Part shown: piece after piece, positions 1 to 9,061 of the stretch
Layout of the letters: each line of letters begins with the position of its first letter
Numbering within the stretch: the stretch's first letter is position 1
DNA from: Cellulosilyticum lentocellum DSM 5427
Lineage (GTDB): Bacteria; Bacillota; Clostridia; Lachnospirales; Cellulosilyticaceae
NCBI RefSeq assembly: GCF_000178835.2
Contig: NC_015275.1
Coordinates: 1,571,001 to 1,635,000, forward strand
Reading direction: 5' to 3'
DNA: 64,000 bases
The notes under the pieces: model-generated
Told to the model about the DNA's origin: nothing
What the model saw: the letters and a program-made list of their open reading frames with translations, nothing else
Database searches by the model: none
Position numbers and translations under genes: made by a program

Positions 1-1
1 A

Positions 2-466
2 AAGCAAGGAGAAATACTATTTAAGAAAAATCATAAACAACATAAAAGCACAGTTGTGATGATGTTAGATACAGACTATTTTAAGCAAGTAAATGACCGC
101 TATGGTCATCAATTAGGCGATGAAGTACTAAAGAAAATAGGAAAAATCCTAAAAAAAGTGGTTAGAAAGCAAGATTATGTAGGACGATATGGCGGAGAAG
201 AATTTTTAGTGATATTAGATGATTTATCGGAAAAAGAAGTCGTTAAGGTATGTCAAAGAATTAAAAAAGCCTTAAGTGAAAGTTGTTTTGAAACTAAAAA
301 GGATACCAAGATTAAAGTAACTGTAAGTGGAGGGTTTTATATCTGTAATGAGTATACCTTAAACTTTAGTGATGCTATTCAATTTGCAGATCATGCTTTA
401 TATCGTGCTAAATTATTAGGTAGAAATCGTATGATTAGTTATTGTTTAGGAGAGAATGAATCTTAG
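2..466 (+). CDS. Diguanylate cyclase, C-terminal GGDEF domain (partial)
   Basis: The reading frame is open through the left edge of the window, so this is the 3' end of a longer gene. It contains a nearly complete GGDEF domain. The metal/substrate-binding stretch MLDTDYFKQVND is followed by YGHQLGDE and the active-site loop RYGGEEF, which has the GGEEF signature expected of an active cyclase making c-di-GMP from two GTP. The domain ends in the usual FADHALYRAKLLGRN helix. No RxxD inhibitory site is visible just upstream of GGEEF. Sensor or membrane domains would lie outside the window. A second GGDEF protein is encoded at 53357-54442. Confidence 0.85.
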   Translation, partial: KQGEILFKKNHKQHKSTVVMMLDTDYFKQVNDRYGHQLGDEVLKKIGKILKKVVRKQDYVGRYGGEEFLVILDDLSEKEVVKVCQRIKKALSESCFETKKDTKIKVTVSGGFYICNEYTLNFSDAIQFADHALYRAKLLGRNRMISYCLGENES

Positions 467-541
467 AAGAAAGTTGCTAAATTAAAATAAAATGTTATAC
501 TAACTGTAAGTGTATTTTTATAAAGAAAGGAAGGTATGCGT

Positions 542-964
542 ATGTCTTTTGAAAAAATGAAAACAGTTAGTGATCAAGAAGTGATTCACGAAAGAAGCTG
601 TATGATGCTGTATTATTTTACCCAAGCAGAGCTTAAACAGATTCAAATGGTGGCTAGAATGGCAGGCGTAGGAGATCAAATTATACTTGGAATGGAGCAT
701 GGTGAATGCACTTTACAAGCTATTTTAGATAATCAGTTAACTTCTAGTACAGACGCATGTTTAAAACAAAAAGCCATTATTTTTAATAATATCTCTAGTA
801 CAAGAATAAGTGCTTTTATAGAAGGATTAAAGAAGTTTCGCATGAATAGGCCATTAATAGCAGTTGTAACTGAAACTTCTATTAAATGGACTTTAAAGGA
901 GCTTTTGCTACATTTAAATGAAGAGCATCATGCAGTAAAGAATAATCAATTTAATGAGCATTAA
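542..964 (+). CDS. DUF3783 domain-containing protein
   Basis: A 140-residue soluble protein of unknown function. Its N-terminal part (LYYFTQAELKQI) and C-terminal part (IIFNNISSTRISAFIEGLKKF, then VVTETSIKWTLKELL) match my recollection of the DUF3783 family, found mostly in Clostridia. I chose the ATG at 542 because the AAGGAAGG ribosome site ends 7 bases before it. The in-frame ATG at 536 is too close to that site. No signal peptide or membrane segment is visible. The gene is monocistronic and is followed by a hairpin shared with the convergent gene. No function should be assigned. Confidence 0.7.
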   Translation: MSFEKMKTVSDQEVIHERSCMMLYYFTQAELKQIQMVARMAGVGDQIILGMEHGECTLQAILDNQLTSSTDACLKQKAIIFNNISSTRISAFIEGLKKFRMNRPLIAVVTETSIKWTLKELLLHLNEEHHAVKNNQFNEH

Positions 965-1054
965 AAGAAGAGACTTCTCCGTTTATTTTGGTACATTGTG
1001 CATAGGCGTGTACTACTTAGTAAAGTAGCTGAACGGTAAGAGCTTTATAGGCAT

Positions 1055-1099
1055 AAAAACCATGTATAGCTAGGATGTTTTTAGTTATACATGGTTTTT
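1055..1099. terminator. Bidirectional intrinsic terminator
   Basis: A perfect 14-bp stem (AAAAACCATGTATA paired with its complement at 1086-1099) has an A-run on one side and a T-run on the other. It can therefore terminate both the rightward DUF3783 gene and the leftward gene ending at 1150. Confidence 0.8.
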
Positions 1100-1149
1100 A
1101 TTTATAAAAGTTATTAGCTGTTTATTTTATTACAGCTATTTCTCATTTC

Positions 1150-1413
1150 CTATTCCAATAAATCTTTTAAGAGGATATCTAGGGGAATTGGTTCATTTTG
1201 TAAGCTATTAGCAGCTTCTAAAGCAGAGGTAGCAAGTAGGTCATCTAAGTTTCGGTAACCACTTCCACCATATTTTGCAATAAAATCCTCTATGGCTGCA
1301 TCGAATACAGCGTTTTCTTGGGAATGCGGCTCACAAATTTCTTGTAAGGTTTCCTTAAATTCATTTTCTAGAGGTGCTAGGGTGTGAGATAAATCCAGTT
1401 GTTTTTTAGCCAT
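1150..1413 (-). CDS. Hypothetical protein, acidic, 87 aa
   Basis: A small soluble protein that I do not recognise. It begins MAKKQLDLSHTL, is rich in Glu, Asp and Leu, and is predicted mostly helical, with a short GGSGYRNLDDLL segment in the middle. The ATG at 1413 is chosen because an AAGGGA ribosome site lies 7 bases upstream. A TTG six codons further upstream would overlap that site. It starts about 26 bases after the stop of the DEAD-box helicase gene, so the two are probably co-transcribed. Confidence 0.6.
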   Translation of the reverse strand: MAKKQLDLSHTLAPLENEFKETLQEICEPHSQENAVFDAAIEDFIAKYGGSGYRNLDDLLATSALEAANSLQNEPIPLDILLKDLLE

Positions 1414-1439
1414 GTTGAGTTCCCTTGTCAATGATATGA

Positions 1440-2852
1440 TTATTCGTAGTTTTTACCAAATTTATCTTGTGCAATAAGAGATAGTGCATCAGCTAGCGTA
1501 CTTGTATGAGAAGCATGTGATGCATCCTCCTTAAAAGAGGTATTCTTTTTGTGCGATTTAAGTTTAGCTTCAGGTACTGGTGTAGAAGCAGTAGAGTTTT
1601 TCTTTTTTTCGCTATTAAAGCCTTTAGGATATTTATTACGTTTCTTTGATTCGGATTTTTCTAAAGATGGTTTTTGATGGCTAGGGTCACAAGAAGCAAC
1701 AATCTCACCTGTTTTTAAATCTCTAACTTGTCCTTTAATCAGTTTAATAGGTATAATTGTAATATTGAAGTCACGTTCAAAAATACGTATGGCACCTAAG
1801 TCTTTAGGTGTAGCTAAGCAAATAGAATGACCTTCTTTAAAGCCTCTTGCACTACGACCTGCACGATGTAAATACTCATGAGCGGTTAGTGGAAAATCAA
1901 AATGAATGACATGAGTAATATCTGGTACATCTAAGCCTCTGGCAGATAAATCAGAGGAAATAAGAAGTTTTACTTTACCTGACCTGAAGGCTGTTAAAGC
2001 AGCTTTACGAGCTTCTTTAGTAAGCTTACCAGAAATAGTGGCTACAGAATGTCCATGATGTTTTAGCTTTTCTACTAAGGTGGTTGTATCTGTATTTTGA
2101 CTAACAAAAATAAGAGCACGCTGCGTATGAGTAGCGACTAAAAGCTTACGAAGCATATCGAATTTCTCTCGTTGTTCACTTACTAAACAAAAATGCTTAA
2201 TGCGTGGGTTAAGAACAGTTTGCTCTGCAGTACGTACTATAACAGGATGAGTCATAAAAGTTTTAACAGCCTCTATAGCAGTAGGGCTCATACTAGCTGA
2301 ACATAAACAGATTTGACGGTCTTTAGGTAAAAGATAAAGCATTTTTTTAATAGTATTAGCTTGGTTTTGATCAAGTAAATGGTCTGCTTCATCTAAAATC
2401 ACGGTTTGGATAGTAGAGGCAGTGATTTTTTTCTTAGTCATTAAATCTAGAATACGACCAGCAGTTCCGACAATAATTTGAGGCTTATCACGAAGTTTTT
2501 TGATTTGGTGGTCTATATTGACCTCCCCTATGATTGGACAAGATTGAATATTTAAGCTACTATTTTTGGCAAGTACAGTGATTTGTTCATGAATCTGCAT
2601 AACAAGCTCATGGGTAGGAGCTAAAATAATGGCTTGCATTTCGCGTTTTGTCAGATCAATTTTTTCAAAAAGAGGGAGGACAAATGCTAAAGTTTTACCG
2701 CTTCCGGTATGTGACTCGATGATGACATCGTGGCCTTCTAGAAAAGCTGGTAAAGTAAGCTCTTGAATAGGCATAGGTGAAGTAATACCTTGGTGTTTTA
2801 GCCCTTCAATGAGAGAATGATTTATTTTCAATGCACTAAAAGTATGTGTCAT
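1440..2852 (-). CDS. DEAD-box ATP-dependent RNA helicase
   Basis: A 470-residue RNA helicase that unwinds RNA duplexes using ATP. The motifs appear in order: Q motif (SPMPIQ, about 25-30), motif I HTGSGKT (48-54), Ia PTHEL (79-83), Ib TAGR, motif II DEAD (154-157), motif III SAS (185-187, where SAT is usual), then the second RecA domain with SARGLDV and motif VI HRAGRSARG (329-337). A basic tail rich in Lys and Ser follows from about residue 385, as in RNA-binding tails of cold-shock helicases. The start has an AAAGGAG site 8 bases upstream. The subtype (CshA, DbpA or other) cannot be settled by reading. Confidence 0.9.
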   Translation of the reverse strand: MTHTFSALKINHSLIEGLKHQGITSPMPIQELTLPAFLEGHDVIIESHTGSGKTLAFVLPLFEKIDLTKREMQAIILAPTHELVMQIHEQITVLAKNSSLNIQSCPIIGEVNIDHQIKKLRDKPQIIVGTAGRILDLMTKKKITASTIQTVILDEADHLLDQNQANTIKKMLYLLPKDRQICLCSASMSPTAIEAVKTFMTHPVIVRTAEQTVLNPRIKHFCLVSEQREKFDMLRKLLVATHTQRALIFVSQNTDTTTLVEKLKHHGHSVATISGKLTKEARKAALTAFRSGKVKLLISSDLSARGLDVPDITHVIHFDFPLTAHEYLHRAGRSARGFKEGHSICLATPKDLGAIRIFERDFNITIIPIKLIKGQVRDLKTGEIVASCDPSHQKPSLEKSESKKRNKYPKGFNSEKKKNSTASTPVPEAKLKSHKKNTSFKEDASHASHTSTLADALSLIAQDKFGKNYE

Positions 2853-2915
2853 AGTAATCTCCTTTGCATACGGTATTTAGGTCTATAATAGTATACACCA
2901 TATGTAAATACTAGG

Positions 2916-3254
2916 CTAGTGAGGTGATTTGAGATTTTCAAGTTCAGTATAAATTTTATACCAACGTTCAAGGCCGTTTTCAAGGCGATAGTAATGACGA
3001 ATGTAAAACAGGAGAGTAATAAGTAAAATGAGGTCAAGTAAAAACAACAGCGGCATAGGTGCGCAAAAAGTGGCAATACAACTACATAAAAATAAGAAAG
3101 CAAAAAATAAGGTAATAAGCAGGTGAATAAGACGTTCATGTTGTATAAATAAGATTTGAGTTTGATGATAAGTAGAGAGCCAGTTTAAGTTTGCAGAAGG
3201 GTCTTTTAAAGCTTCAATCATAAAAGCCTCATGTTTTTTTAAATAAGTATACAT
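2916..3254 (-). CDS. Small membrane protein, unknown function
   Basis: A 112-residue protein. A hydrophilic N-terminus (MYTYLKKHEAF) is followed by two close hydrophobic helices around residues 46-90 (LLITLFFAFLFLCSC and LLFLLDLILLITLLF) and a charged C-terminal tail. The ATG at 3254 is preceded by AGGAGGT at good spacing. An upstream in-frame TTG overlaps that site and is rejected. It probably sits in the cytoplasmic membrane. No family is recognised. Confidence 0.6.
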   Translation of the reverse strand: MYTYLKKHEAFMIEALKDPSANLNWLSTYHQTQILFIQHERLIHLLITLFFAFLFLCSCIATFCAPMPLLFLLDLILLITLLFYIRHYYRLENGLERWYKIYTELENLKSPH

Positions 3255-3443
3255 GGTTTTACCTCCTATCAATGGACATCAATTTATTCTATAAGATTAA
3301 TTATAGACCTTTTAGAATCAGTATGGAATAGCATCTAAGTGTTAAGGATGCTATGACTGATGATATTTTTCGAACAAATTCATTGCATTATGCTAAAATA
3401 GTATTAAAAACATAAAGCAGCCTTGTTGAGGGGGAGAAGAGAC

Positions 3444-4139
3444 ATGCATCAAGTAATGGAATATTTAAGAGAAGTAAATACAGTATCGATTATTTTTAGA
3501 TTACTACTAGCTACTTTATTTTCTGGAATCATTGGAATCGAAAGAGGTACAAAGAAAAGGCCAGCAGGTTTTAGAACACATATATTAGTGTGTATAGGCG
3601 CCACATTAGTGATGCTTACTAGTCAATACATGGTAGATGTGTTAAAAATACAAACAGATGCTACAAGATTAGGTGCTCAGGTTATTAGTGGGATTGGTTT
3701 CTTGGGAGCAGGGACTATTATTGTAATAGGGCGTAATCAGGTAAAGGGACTTACAACTGCAGCAGGTCTGTGGGCCTGCGCATGTATGGGGCTTGCTATT
3801 GGCATAGGTTTTTATGAAGGTGCAATTATTAGTTGTATTTTCTTATATGGTGTTATGATTGGACTTCATCGTTTAGATGAATATGTTCAAATGCATTCAA
3901 AAGTGATGGAGATCTATTTAGAGTTAGATAATATGAGTGCATTAAGTCATTTTATAGAATATGTAAAAGCTCAAGGAACTAAGGTTTCTGATTTGGAAAT
4001 ACAGCGCATTAAGCAAGATGGAGATCAGATTGTAGGTGCTATGATGACTTTGGTATTATGTGATAATTGTGATCATACTCAATATATTTTTGAACTTCAT
4101 CATTTAGATGGCATTCGTGCGATTCAAGAAATTAGTTAG
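3444..4139 (+). CDS. MgtC/SapB family membrane protein
   Basis: A 231-residue protein with four to five hydrophobic helices in its first ~145 residues and a soluble C-terminal domain. The MgtC signature is clear: GIIGIERG near the first helix, KRPAGFRTHILVCIGATLVML, then GAQVISGIGFLGAG, and LTTAAGLWACA. Family members are linked to Mg2+ limitation, membrane ATPase control and, in pathogens, survival in macrophages. The Gram-positive YhiD-like branch has no firm role. The C-terminal region is ACT-like in length. The ATG follows GAGGGGGAG. Confidence 0.85.
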   Translation: MHQVMEYLREVNTVSIIFRLLLATLFSGIIGIERGTKKRPAGFRTHILVCIGATLVMLTSQYMVDVLKIQTDATRLGAQVISGIGFLGAGTIIVIGRNQVKGLTTAAGLWACACMGLAIGIGFYEGAIISCIFLYGVMIGLHRLDEYVQMHSKVMEIYLELDNMSALSHFIEYVKAQGTKVSDLEIQRIKQDGDQIVGAMMTLVLCDNCDHTQYIFELHHLDGIRAIQEIS

Positions 4140-4226
4140 TAGAAAAAGATGAATAATTTACTAAAGAATTTGCCATACTAGGCTCTAAAAGAAACATTAT
4201 TTTAATGCAACAAAAGGAGCCTTACT

Positions 4227-5117
4227 ATGGAACAAAAACCTAAGAATCTCATTGCATTATTCGTTATATGCTTGATTTTGATTCCAACTTTAATTTATGG
4301 TGGAACGACAAAGGTAAGTAAGGGGCAGGTAGCTACAGTGAATGCACCAATACTTAAGCGTATAGTAGTTTCACCAAAAGCGATTCAAGTGCCTGTAGGT
4401 ACTAGCGAGAAGGGCTTTAAAGATATGCTTGAAGTTAAGGCGTACTATAAGGATATAGCTGAGCCTAAATTGATCAAAGATTTTATGACTAACTTTGCTA
4501 CTATTAAGCCGCAAAAGGGAAGTAAAACCGTAGTCATCAAGTATACTGAAAATGGATGTACCAAAAGTAGTAAAATCTGTGTGACCTTCTGTAAGCCACC
4601 AATAGATGAAAGTACGCAAACTGCCATTAATTTTCCTTATATCAGTGGTTATCCAGATGAGACGTTTAGACCAGATCAAGCCGTGACAAGAGCAGAGCTT
4701 GCCACAATGATTGCTAGACTATTAACTAAAAATGATATTCCAGTTCAGCAAAACCAGTTTAAAGATGTGCCTGAACTTAAATTTAGTACAGATGGGATTA
4801 ATTATGTAACTAAACTAGGCTTGATGAAGCCATATGCAGATGGAACCTTTAGACCAACAGAACCTGTAACCTTAACAGAAGCAAGGGAGATTATGCCACG
4901 TTTAGCTTCGTATTTGAAAACAACCAACGTAGATGTACCAGCAGGAACAGGAGACTTAACACGGACACAAGCAGTTGTGCTTCTTAATAAACTATTTGAT
5001 ATTGAGTGTGATACCAAAAATAAAACGAGTGGCTTTTCAGACGTAACACCATCAACACCGTACTATAAAGATATTATCTGTGCTACACAACAGAGAGCAA
5101 TACCTAGAAGTCATTAA
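4227..5117 (+). CDS. Secreted SLH-domain protein
   Basis: A 296-residue exported protein. It has an N-terminal hydrophobic segment (residues 9-25), then about 100 residues of a probable beta-sandwich (Ig-like) domain. From about residue 130, SLH repeats carry the hallmarks GYPDETFRPDQAVTRAELA and YADGTFRPTEPVT. SLH repeats bind secondary cell-wall polymers, so the protein is probably attached to the cell surface. A last repeat starts at SGFSDVTPS but breaks off at the C-terminus (AIPRSH). The end is therefore shorter than a full SLH unit, and the stop could be a late truncation. Confidence 0.8.
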   Translation: MEQKPKNLIALFVICLILIPTLIYGGTTKVSKGQVATVNAPILKRIVVSPKAIQVPVGTSEKGFKDMLEVKAYYKDIAEPKLIKDFMTNFATIKPQKGSKTVVIKYTENGCTKSSKICVTFCKPPIDESTQTAINFPYISGYPDETFRPDQAVTRAELATMIARLLTKNDIPVQQNQFKDVPELKFSTDGINYVTKLGLMKPYADGTFRPTEPVTLTEAREIMPRLASYLKTTNVDVPAGTGDLTRTQAVVLLNKLFDIECDTKNKTSGFSDVTPSTPYYKDIICATQQRAIPRSH

Positions 5118-5180
5118 TAGTTAGTCATATTTAATAGGCTTATAATGAGTACTATAGGGATATCTCTATAGATTTAAAAA

Positions 5181-5230
5181 TATAAAAATAATAAACAGGA
5201 TGTGTTGACATCCTGTTTATTATTTTTATA
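5181..5230. terminator. Bidirectional intrinsic terminator
   Basis: A perfect 23-bp inverted repeat (arms 5181-5203 and 5208-5230) with a GTTG loop. Its core is AACAGGATGT, flanked by A- and T-rich arms. It lies between the convergent SLH gene and speB and can serve both. Confidence 0.85.
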
Positions 5231-5240
5231 TTCAAATTGA

Positions 5241-6098
5241 TTAACAGTTAGCTAAAAGTAAAGCAATTTCTCTAATTACTTTGCAAGCTACAGCAGTAGA
5301 AACACCACTTGCATCATAATGAGGTGCTAATTCTACTACATCGGCACCAATAAGATGCGCTTCTTTAAGGATAATAAAGACTTCTAAAAGTTCTTTCATA
5401 GTGATTCCACCTGGTTCTGGTGTACCTGTTCCAGAAAAAATAGAAGGGTCTAATACATCTAAGTCTAGGGTAAAGTAGATAGGCTTTCCTTTTAAGCTTT
5501 GCATCGTTTCTTTTAAAGTGACAGTATCAAAAGGATGCAAATAAGTATGTGTTTTAGCCCATTCGAATTCTTGTTTCATACCAGAACGAATACCGAACTG
5601 AAAAATACGATGATCCCCTAAAATATCCCACGCACGTCTTAAAACAGTAGCATGGGAAAGTTTTTCTCCTAAATAATCATCTCTTAAATCTGTATGTGCA
5701 TCTAAATGAATAATATGTAAATCAGGATAATGATGTGCAAGAGTTTCAATAACAGGTAAGCTGACTAAATGTTCACCACCAATCATAAGGGGTTTTTTAC
5801 CATGTGAAACGATTTCTGCTGCCACAGCTTTGATAGCTGCTAGAGCTTTAGGGGGATTACCAAAAGGTACATCCACATCTCCTATATCACTAATTAAGAA
5901 GTCTTCTAAATCTAAATCTAAATAGGGAGAGTAGGTTTCAAGGCCGTAAGAATCTGGTCTAATAGCGGTAGGTGCAAAGCGTGTACCAGGTCTATAGCTA
6001 GTAGTACCATCAAAAGGTGCACCAAATAAAACCACCTTTCCTTCTTCAAAAGGCTTATCACAGCCAATAAATTGTTGATTTGTATAAGTATTAAACAT
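5241..6098 (-). CDS. speB: Agmatinase (arginase/ureohydrolase family)
   Basis: Hydrolyses agmatine to putrescine and urea. The protein (285 aa from the ATG at 6098) carries the binuclear Mn-binding motifs of ureohydrolases: GGEH near residue 108, LDAHTDLRDDY near 132-142, and LDLDVLDPS followed by GTGTPEPGG in the C-terminal third. The ATG is preferred over a TTG two codons upstream because the GGAAGG site fits it. It overlaps the end of speE by 8 bases and is the last gene of speD-speE-speB. That operon setting supports agmatinase over arginase or formiminoglutamase. Confidence 0.9.
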   Translation of the reverse strand: MFNTYTNQQFIGCDKPFEEGKVVLFGAPFDGTTSYRPGTRFAPTAIRPDSYGLETYSPYLDLDLEDFLISDIGDVDVPFGNPPKALAAIKAVAAEIVSHGKKPLMIGGEHLVSLPVIETLAHHYPDLHIIHLDAHTDLRDDYLGEKLSHATVLRRAWDILGDHRIFQFGIRSGMKQEFEWAKTHTYLHPFDTVTLKETMQSLKGKPIYFTLDLDVLDPSIFSGTGTPEPGGITMKELLEVFIILKEAHLIGADVVELAPHYDASGVSTAVACKVIREIALLLANC

Positions 6099-6948
6099 TT
6101 TCAAGTCCTTCCTTTACATAGGTAGGGAGCATAAAAGCTCCTTGATGCAATTTTGTATTATAGTATTTGGTATAAAGCCCAAGAGATTCCCATTTATCAC
6201 TTTTTAAATCTTTTATAGGATCATATTTCTTAGAAGCAAAGCCAAAGAGCCAATGACCTGAAGGATAGGTAGGCATATGAAATTGATAGACTTTTGCGAT
6301 AGGGAAGCTAGCTTTGATCTTAGCGTGAGAACGCTTCATTTCATAGGCATCACTTTCATAATAAGGGCTTTCATGTTGATTAATTAAAATACCTACATTA
6401 CTTAATAGACGTTCACAATGATGATAAAAATCATAAGTAAATAGTCCTTCACCAGGACCAATAGGATCTGTAGAATCTACTAAGATTAAGTCATAGCTAT
6501 TATTTTTAGCAGTTTGAACAAAATCTAATCCATCTTGAAAGTGAAGAACAAGCCTATTATCATGATCAAAAGGTGCAGCTGTTAGAGGTAAGTATTGTTG
6601 ACAAAGCCTTACCACACGTTCATCAATTTCAACCAAATCCACTTTTTTAATGGTTTTATATCGTAAAATTTCTCTAGCTGTACCACCATCGCCTCCACCA
6701 ATAATAAGCACACGCTTCACTTCTGGATTAACAGCCATAGCTACGTGTGTAATCATTTCGTGATAAATAAACTCATCTTTTTCTGTAACCATCATAAAGC
6801 CATCTAAGGTGAAAAAGCGTCCAAAGGTTTTACTATCAAAGAAGTCAATTTGTTGAAAAGGGGTTTTTTCAGAATAGAGGTGCTGGGTGACCTTCACTGA
6901 GAATTTCACATCTTCCTCATATTTTTCGCTATACCATAAATCCCGCAT
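6091..6948 (-). CDS. speE: Spermidine synthase (polyamine aminopropyltransferase)
   Basis: Transfers the aminopropyl group of decarboxylated S-adenosylmethionine to putrescine. It is 285 aa, the usual bacterial length. Visible motifs are the N-terminal beta domain ending in LDGFMMVTEKDEFIYHEM, the nucleotide-binding loop GGGDGG (84-89), VEIDERVV, and the active-site stretch LVDSTDPIGP (about 156-165) with the catalytic Asp. The ATG is preceded by AGGAGG. It sits 9 bases after speD and overlaps speB, so the three steps from agmatine to spermidine are co-expressed. Confidence 0.93.
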   Translation of the reverse strand: MRDLWYSEKYEEDVKFSVKVTQHLYSEKTPFQQIDFFDSKTFGRFFTLDGFMMVTEKDEFIYHEMITHVAMAVNPEVKRVLIIGGGDGGTAREILRYKTIKKVDLVEIDERVVRLCQQYLPLTAAPFDHDNRLVLHFQDGLDFVQTAKNNSYDLILVDSTDPIGPGEGLFTYDFYHHCERLLSNVGILINQHESPYYESDAYEMKRSHAKIKASFPIAKVYQFHMPTYPSGHWLFGFASKKYDPIKDLKSDKWESLGLYTKYYNTKLHQGAFMLPTYVKEGLENV

Positions 6949-6957
6949 AAGAGCCTC

Positions 6958-7791
6958 CTAATCTTCTAAATTAAACATAGCTTCACGTACAACAGTACCA
7001 TAGAAAATTTCATCCATTTCTTTTTTTACTTTTTTAGCAATTATTTTTGCTTCCCCTTTATGTAGTTCTTCTTGAGTATACCCAAATAAATAGTTGTCTA
7101 GGTCAAACTGTTTTAAGCGGCATTTAGTATGAAAAATATTTTCTTGATAAACATTAACATCAATCATGTTATACATCATGCGAATATGTTCAGGAATAAA
7201 GTTTTGAATAGAATCAATAGGATGATCTATAAAAAGTTTATTACCAGCAATATCTCTAGCAAACCCACGTACTTTATAATCTAAGGTCATGACATCAGCA
7301 TCAAAGCAGTGAATAAGATAATTAAGCGCTTTAAGAGGAGAAATTTCTCCACAAGTAGCAACATCTATGTCTGCTCGAAAGGTACTAATTCCTTCATAAG
7401 GATGATATTCAGGATAAGTATGTACGGTAATATGACTTTTATCTAGGTGGCCTAAGATAATTTCAGGAATGGGTCCTGGAGAAGCTGACTTAGCTTCATC
7501 ATGGCGAATTTCAGGAACGGCACCTTCAGAAATAAGAATAGTCACACTAGCTCCTTGAGGATCATAATCTTGTTTGGCAATGTTTAGTATATTAGCACCA
7601 ATCATTTCTGTAACTGTAGTTAGAATTTGAGTTAATCGCTCTGCATTATATTGCTCATCAATATACTCAATATAGGCCTTACGATCTTCAGCAGTTTTAG
7701 TATAACAAATATCATACATATTAAAGCTAAGAGTCTTGGTTAAATTATTAAAGCCATGTAGCTTTAATGCGTTAGAGTCTGTATTATTCAT
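6958..7791 (-). CDS. speD: S-adenosylmethionine decarboxylase proenzyme, long (E. coli) type
   Basis: Pyruvoyl enzyme supplying decarboxylated AdoMet to SpeE. At 277 aa it is the long SpeD class, not the ~125-residue class common in Bacillus. The self-cleavage site is the [13 protein letters not shown] stretch, where Ser119 should become the pyruvoyl group. ATCGEISP with Cys147 supplies the second catalytic residue. First gene of speD-speE-speB. The ATG is the only reasonable start, although the AAAGGAG element lies rather far upstream (about 15 bases), so initiation may be weak. Confidence 0.93.
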   Translation of the reverse strand: MNNTDSNALKLHGFNNLTKTLSFNMYDICYTKTAEDRKAYIEYIDEQYNAERLTQILTTVTEMIGANILNIAKQDYDPQGASVTILISEGAVPEIRHDEAKSASPGPIPEIILGHLDKSHITVHTYPEYHPYEGISTFRADIDVATCGEISPLKALNYLIHCFDADVMTLDYKVRGFARDIAGNKLFIDHPIDSIQNFIPEHIRMMYNMIDVNVYQENIFHTKCRLKQFDLDNYLFGYTQEELHKGEAKIIAKKVKKEMDEIFYGTVVREAMFNLED

Positions 7792-8036
7792 CTTATTCCA
7801 AATCGGCTCCTTTACATAGTAAATAGTAAGGTAATTATAAGATAAAAAATTAATAAATTCAACAAAAAATAGTGTAATACAAAATTTAAAGTTTAGTAAT
7901 AGTGTGCTTTTTGGTATGAAAAAGATATAATTATCTATAATCTTGGAAAAATATAGCTGTGGGTATTTTTTAATAGGTTTTCTACAAAACTTATGTTAAT
8001 ATAATAGTTATCTATAAAATCAAGTAAAGGAATATA

Positions 8037-8996
8037 ATGACCATGGAAAATAATAAACCTTATGCACTTGTATTTGGTATTGCCATATACGATATTTTTG
8101 GTTTTTCTTATGCAACCTATAGACCCTATGATTCTAATCCAGGAAAAGTAAAAGTGTCTTGCGGTGGTGTTTGTAGAAACATTGCAGAAAATATGTCTTT
8201 AGTAGGAACAAATACACAGTTTATTTCTATTTTAGGTGATGATGAAAAAGGCAAAGATATTTTAAGACAAGCTGAAAAAGTAGGCTTAGATATGAGTAAC
8301 ACTTTAATCGTACACGGTGGCTCCACACCTACTTATATGGCCATATTAGATGAAAATGGAGAAATGGTATCAGCCGTGGTTGATACAAAATTAGCTAATG
8401 AGTTTTCAAAGGAAGCTTTAAGTGAGCGTGCTTCTATTATTGAAAATGCAGAATATATGTTTTTAGGTGCAGATAACCCCCCTTTTATTGAGCATATTGT
8501 AACGACTTATCAAGGTAAAACAAAATTTGTTTTAGATCCAGTATCAGCTGCTAAAGCAGCTAGGATTAAACATTTACTTCACTATTTTCATACAGTAAAA
8601 CCTAATAGACATGAAGCAGAAGTGTTATGTGGCTTTGAGGTAAAAACACATGAAGATGCTAGAAAAGCAGGTGCTTACCTAAGAGGTTTAGGTGTACAAA
8701 ATGTATTTATTAGTCTTGATGTAGATGGTGTTTATTATAATGATGGTAAGGAAGAAGGTATTATTAAAGCAAATGCTTTAGAAGTGATTAATGTTACAGG
8801 GGCTGGTGATGCTTTTGTAGCAGGCATTGGAGCAGGGTATATGGCAAATAAAAGTACAGTAGAGATTGTTAAATATGCTATTGCTATGTCTAACATCACG
8901 ATTGCTCATGAAGAAACGATTAATCCTAATATGGCAGCTGATTTAGTAGAAGCTTATGTTAGAGAAGCACAATGGCAATGTACGACATTTGAATAA
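8037..8996 (+). CDS. PfkB-family carbohydrate kinase, probably pseudouridine kinase-like
   Basis: A 319-residue ribokinase-fold sugar/nucleoside kinase. The PfkB signatures are GGVCRNIAENMSLVG (about 42-56) and, near residue 250, NVTGAGDAFVAG, whose Asp is the catalytic base. The N-terminal SNPGKVKVSCGG pattern resembles pseudouridine kinases (PsuK), which phosphorylate pseudouridine to its 5'-monophosphate. No psuG glycosidase gene lies next to it, so the substrate is unproven. It is transcribed divergently from the polyamine operon and alone, with its own terminator downstream. Confidence 0.75.
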   Translation: MTMENNKPYALVFGIAIYDIFGFSYATYRPYDSNPGKVKVSCGGVCRNIAENMSLVGTNTQFISILGDDEKGKDILRQAEKVGLDMSNTLIVHGGSTPTYMAILDENGEMVSAVVDTKLANEFSKEALSERASIIENAEYMFLGADNPPFIEHIVTTYQGKTKFVLDPVSAAKAARIKHLLHYFHTVKPNRHEAEVLCGFEVKTHEDARKAGAYLRGLGVQNVFISLDVDGVYYNDGKEEGIIKANALEVINVTGAGDAFVAGIGAGYMANKSTVEIVKYAIAMSNITIAHEETINPNMAADLVEAYVREAQWQCTTFE

Positions 8997-9013
8997 GCAC
9001 AATGATGAAAAAG

Positions 9014-9057
9014 AAAAAGCAGGTATAAGGTGATAGGCCTTATAGCTGCTTTTTTTG
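9014..9057 (+). terminator. Intrinsic terminator after the PfkB-family gene
   Basis: A stem of AAAGCAG, one mismatch, TATAAGG paired with CCTTATA and CTGCTTT, followed by a run of Ts. It lies directly downstream of the kinase stop codon. Confidence 0.8.
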
Positions 9058-9061
9058 TAGT

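Noticed and set aside
2849-3139. A 96-codon hydrophobic frame on the minus strand
   Set aside because: It overlaps the better supported gene at 2916-3254 in another frame and the start of the helicase gene, and has no ribosome site.
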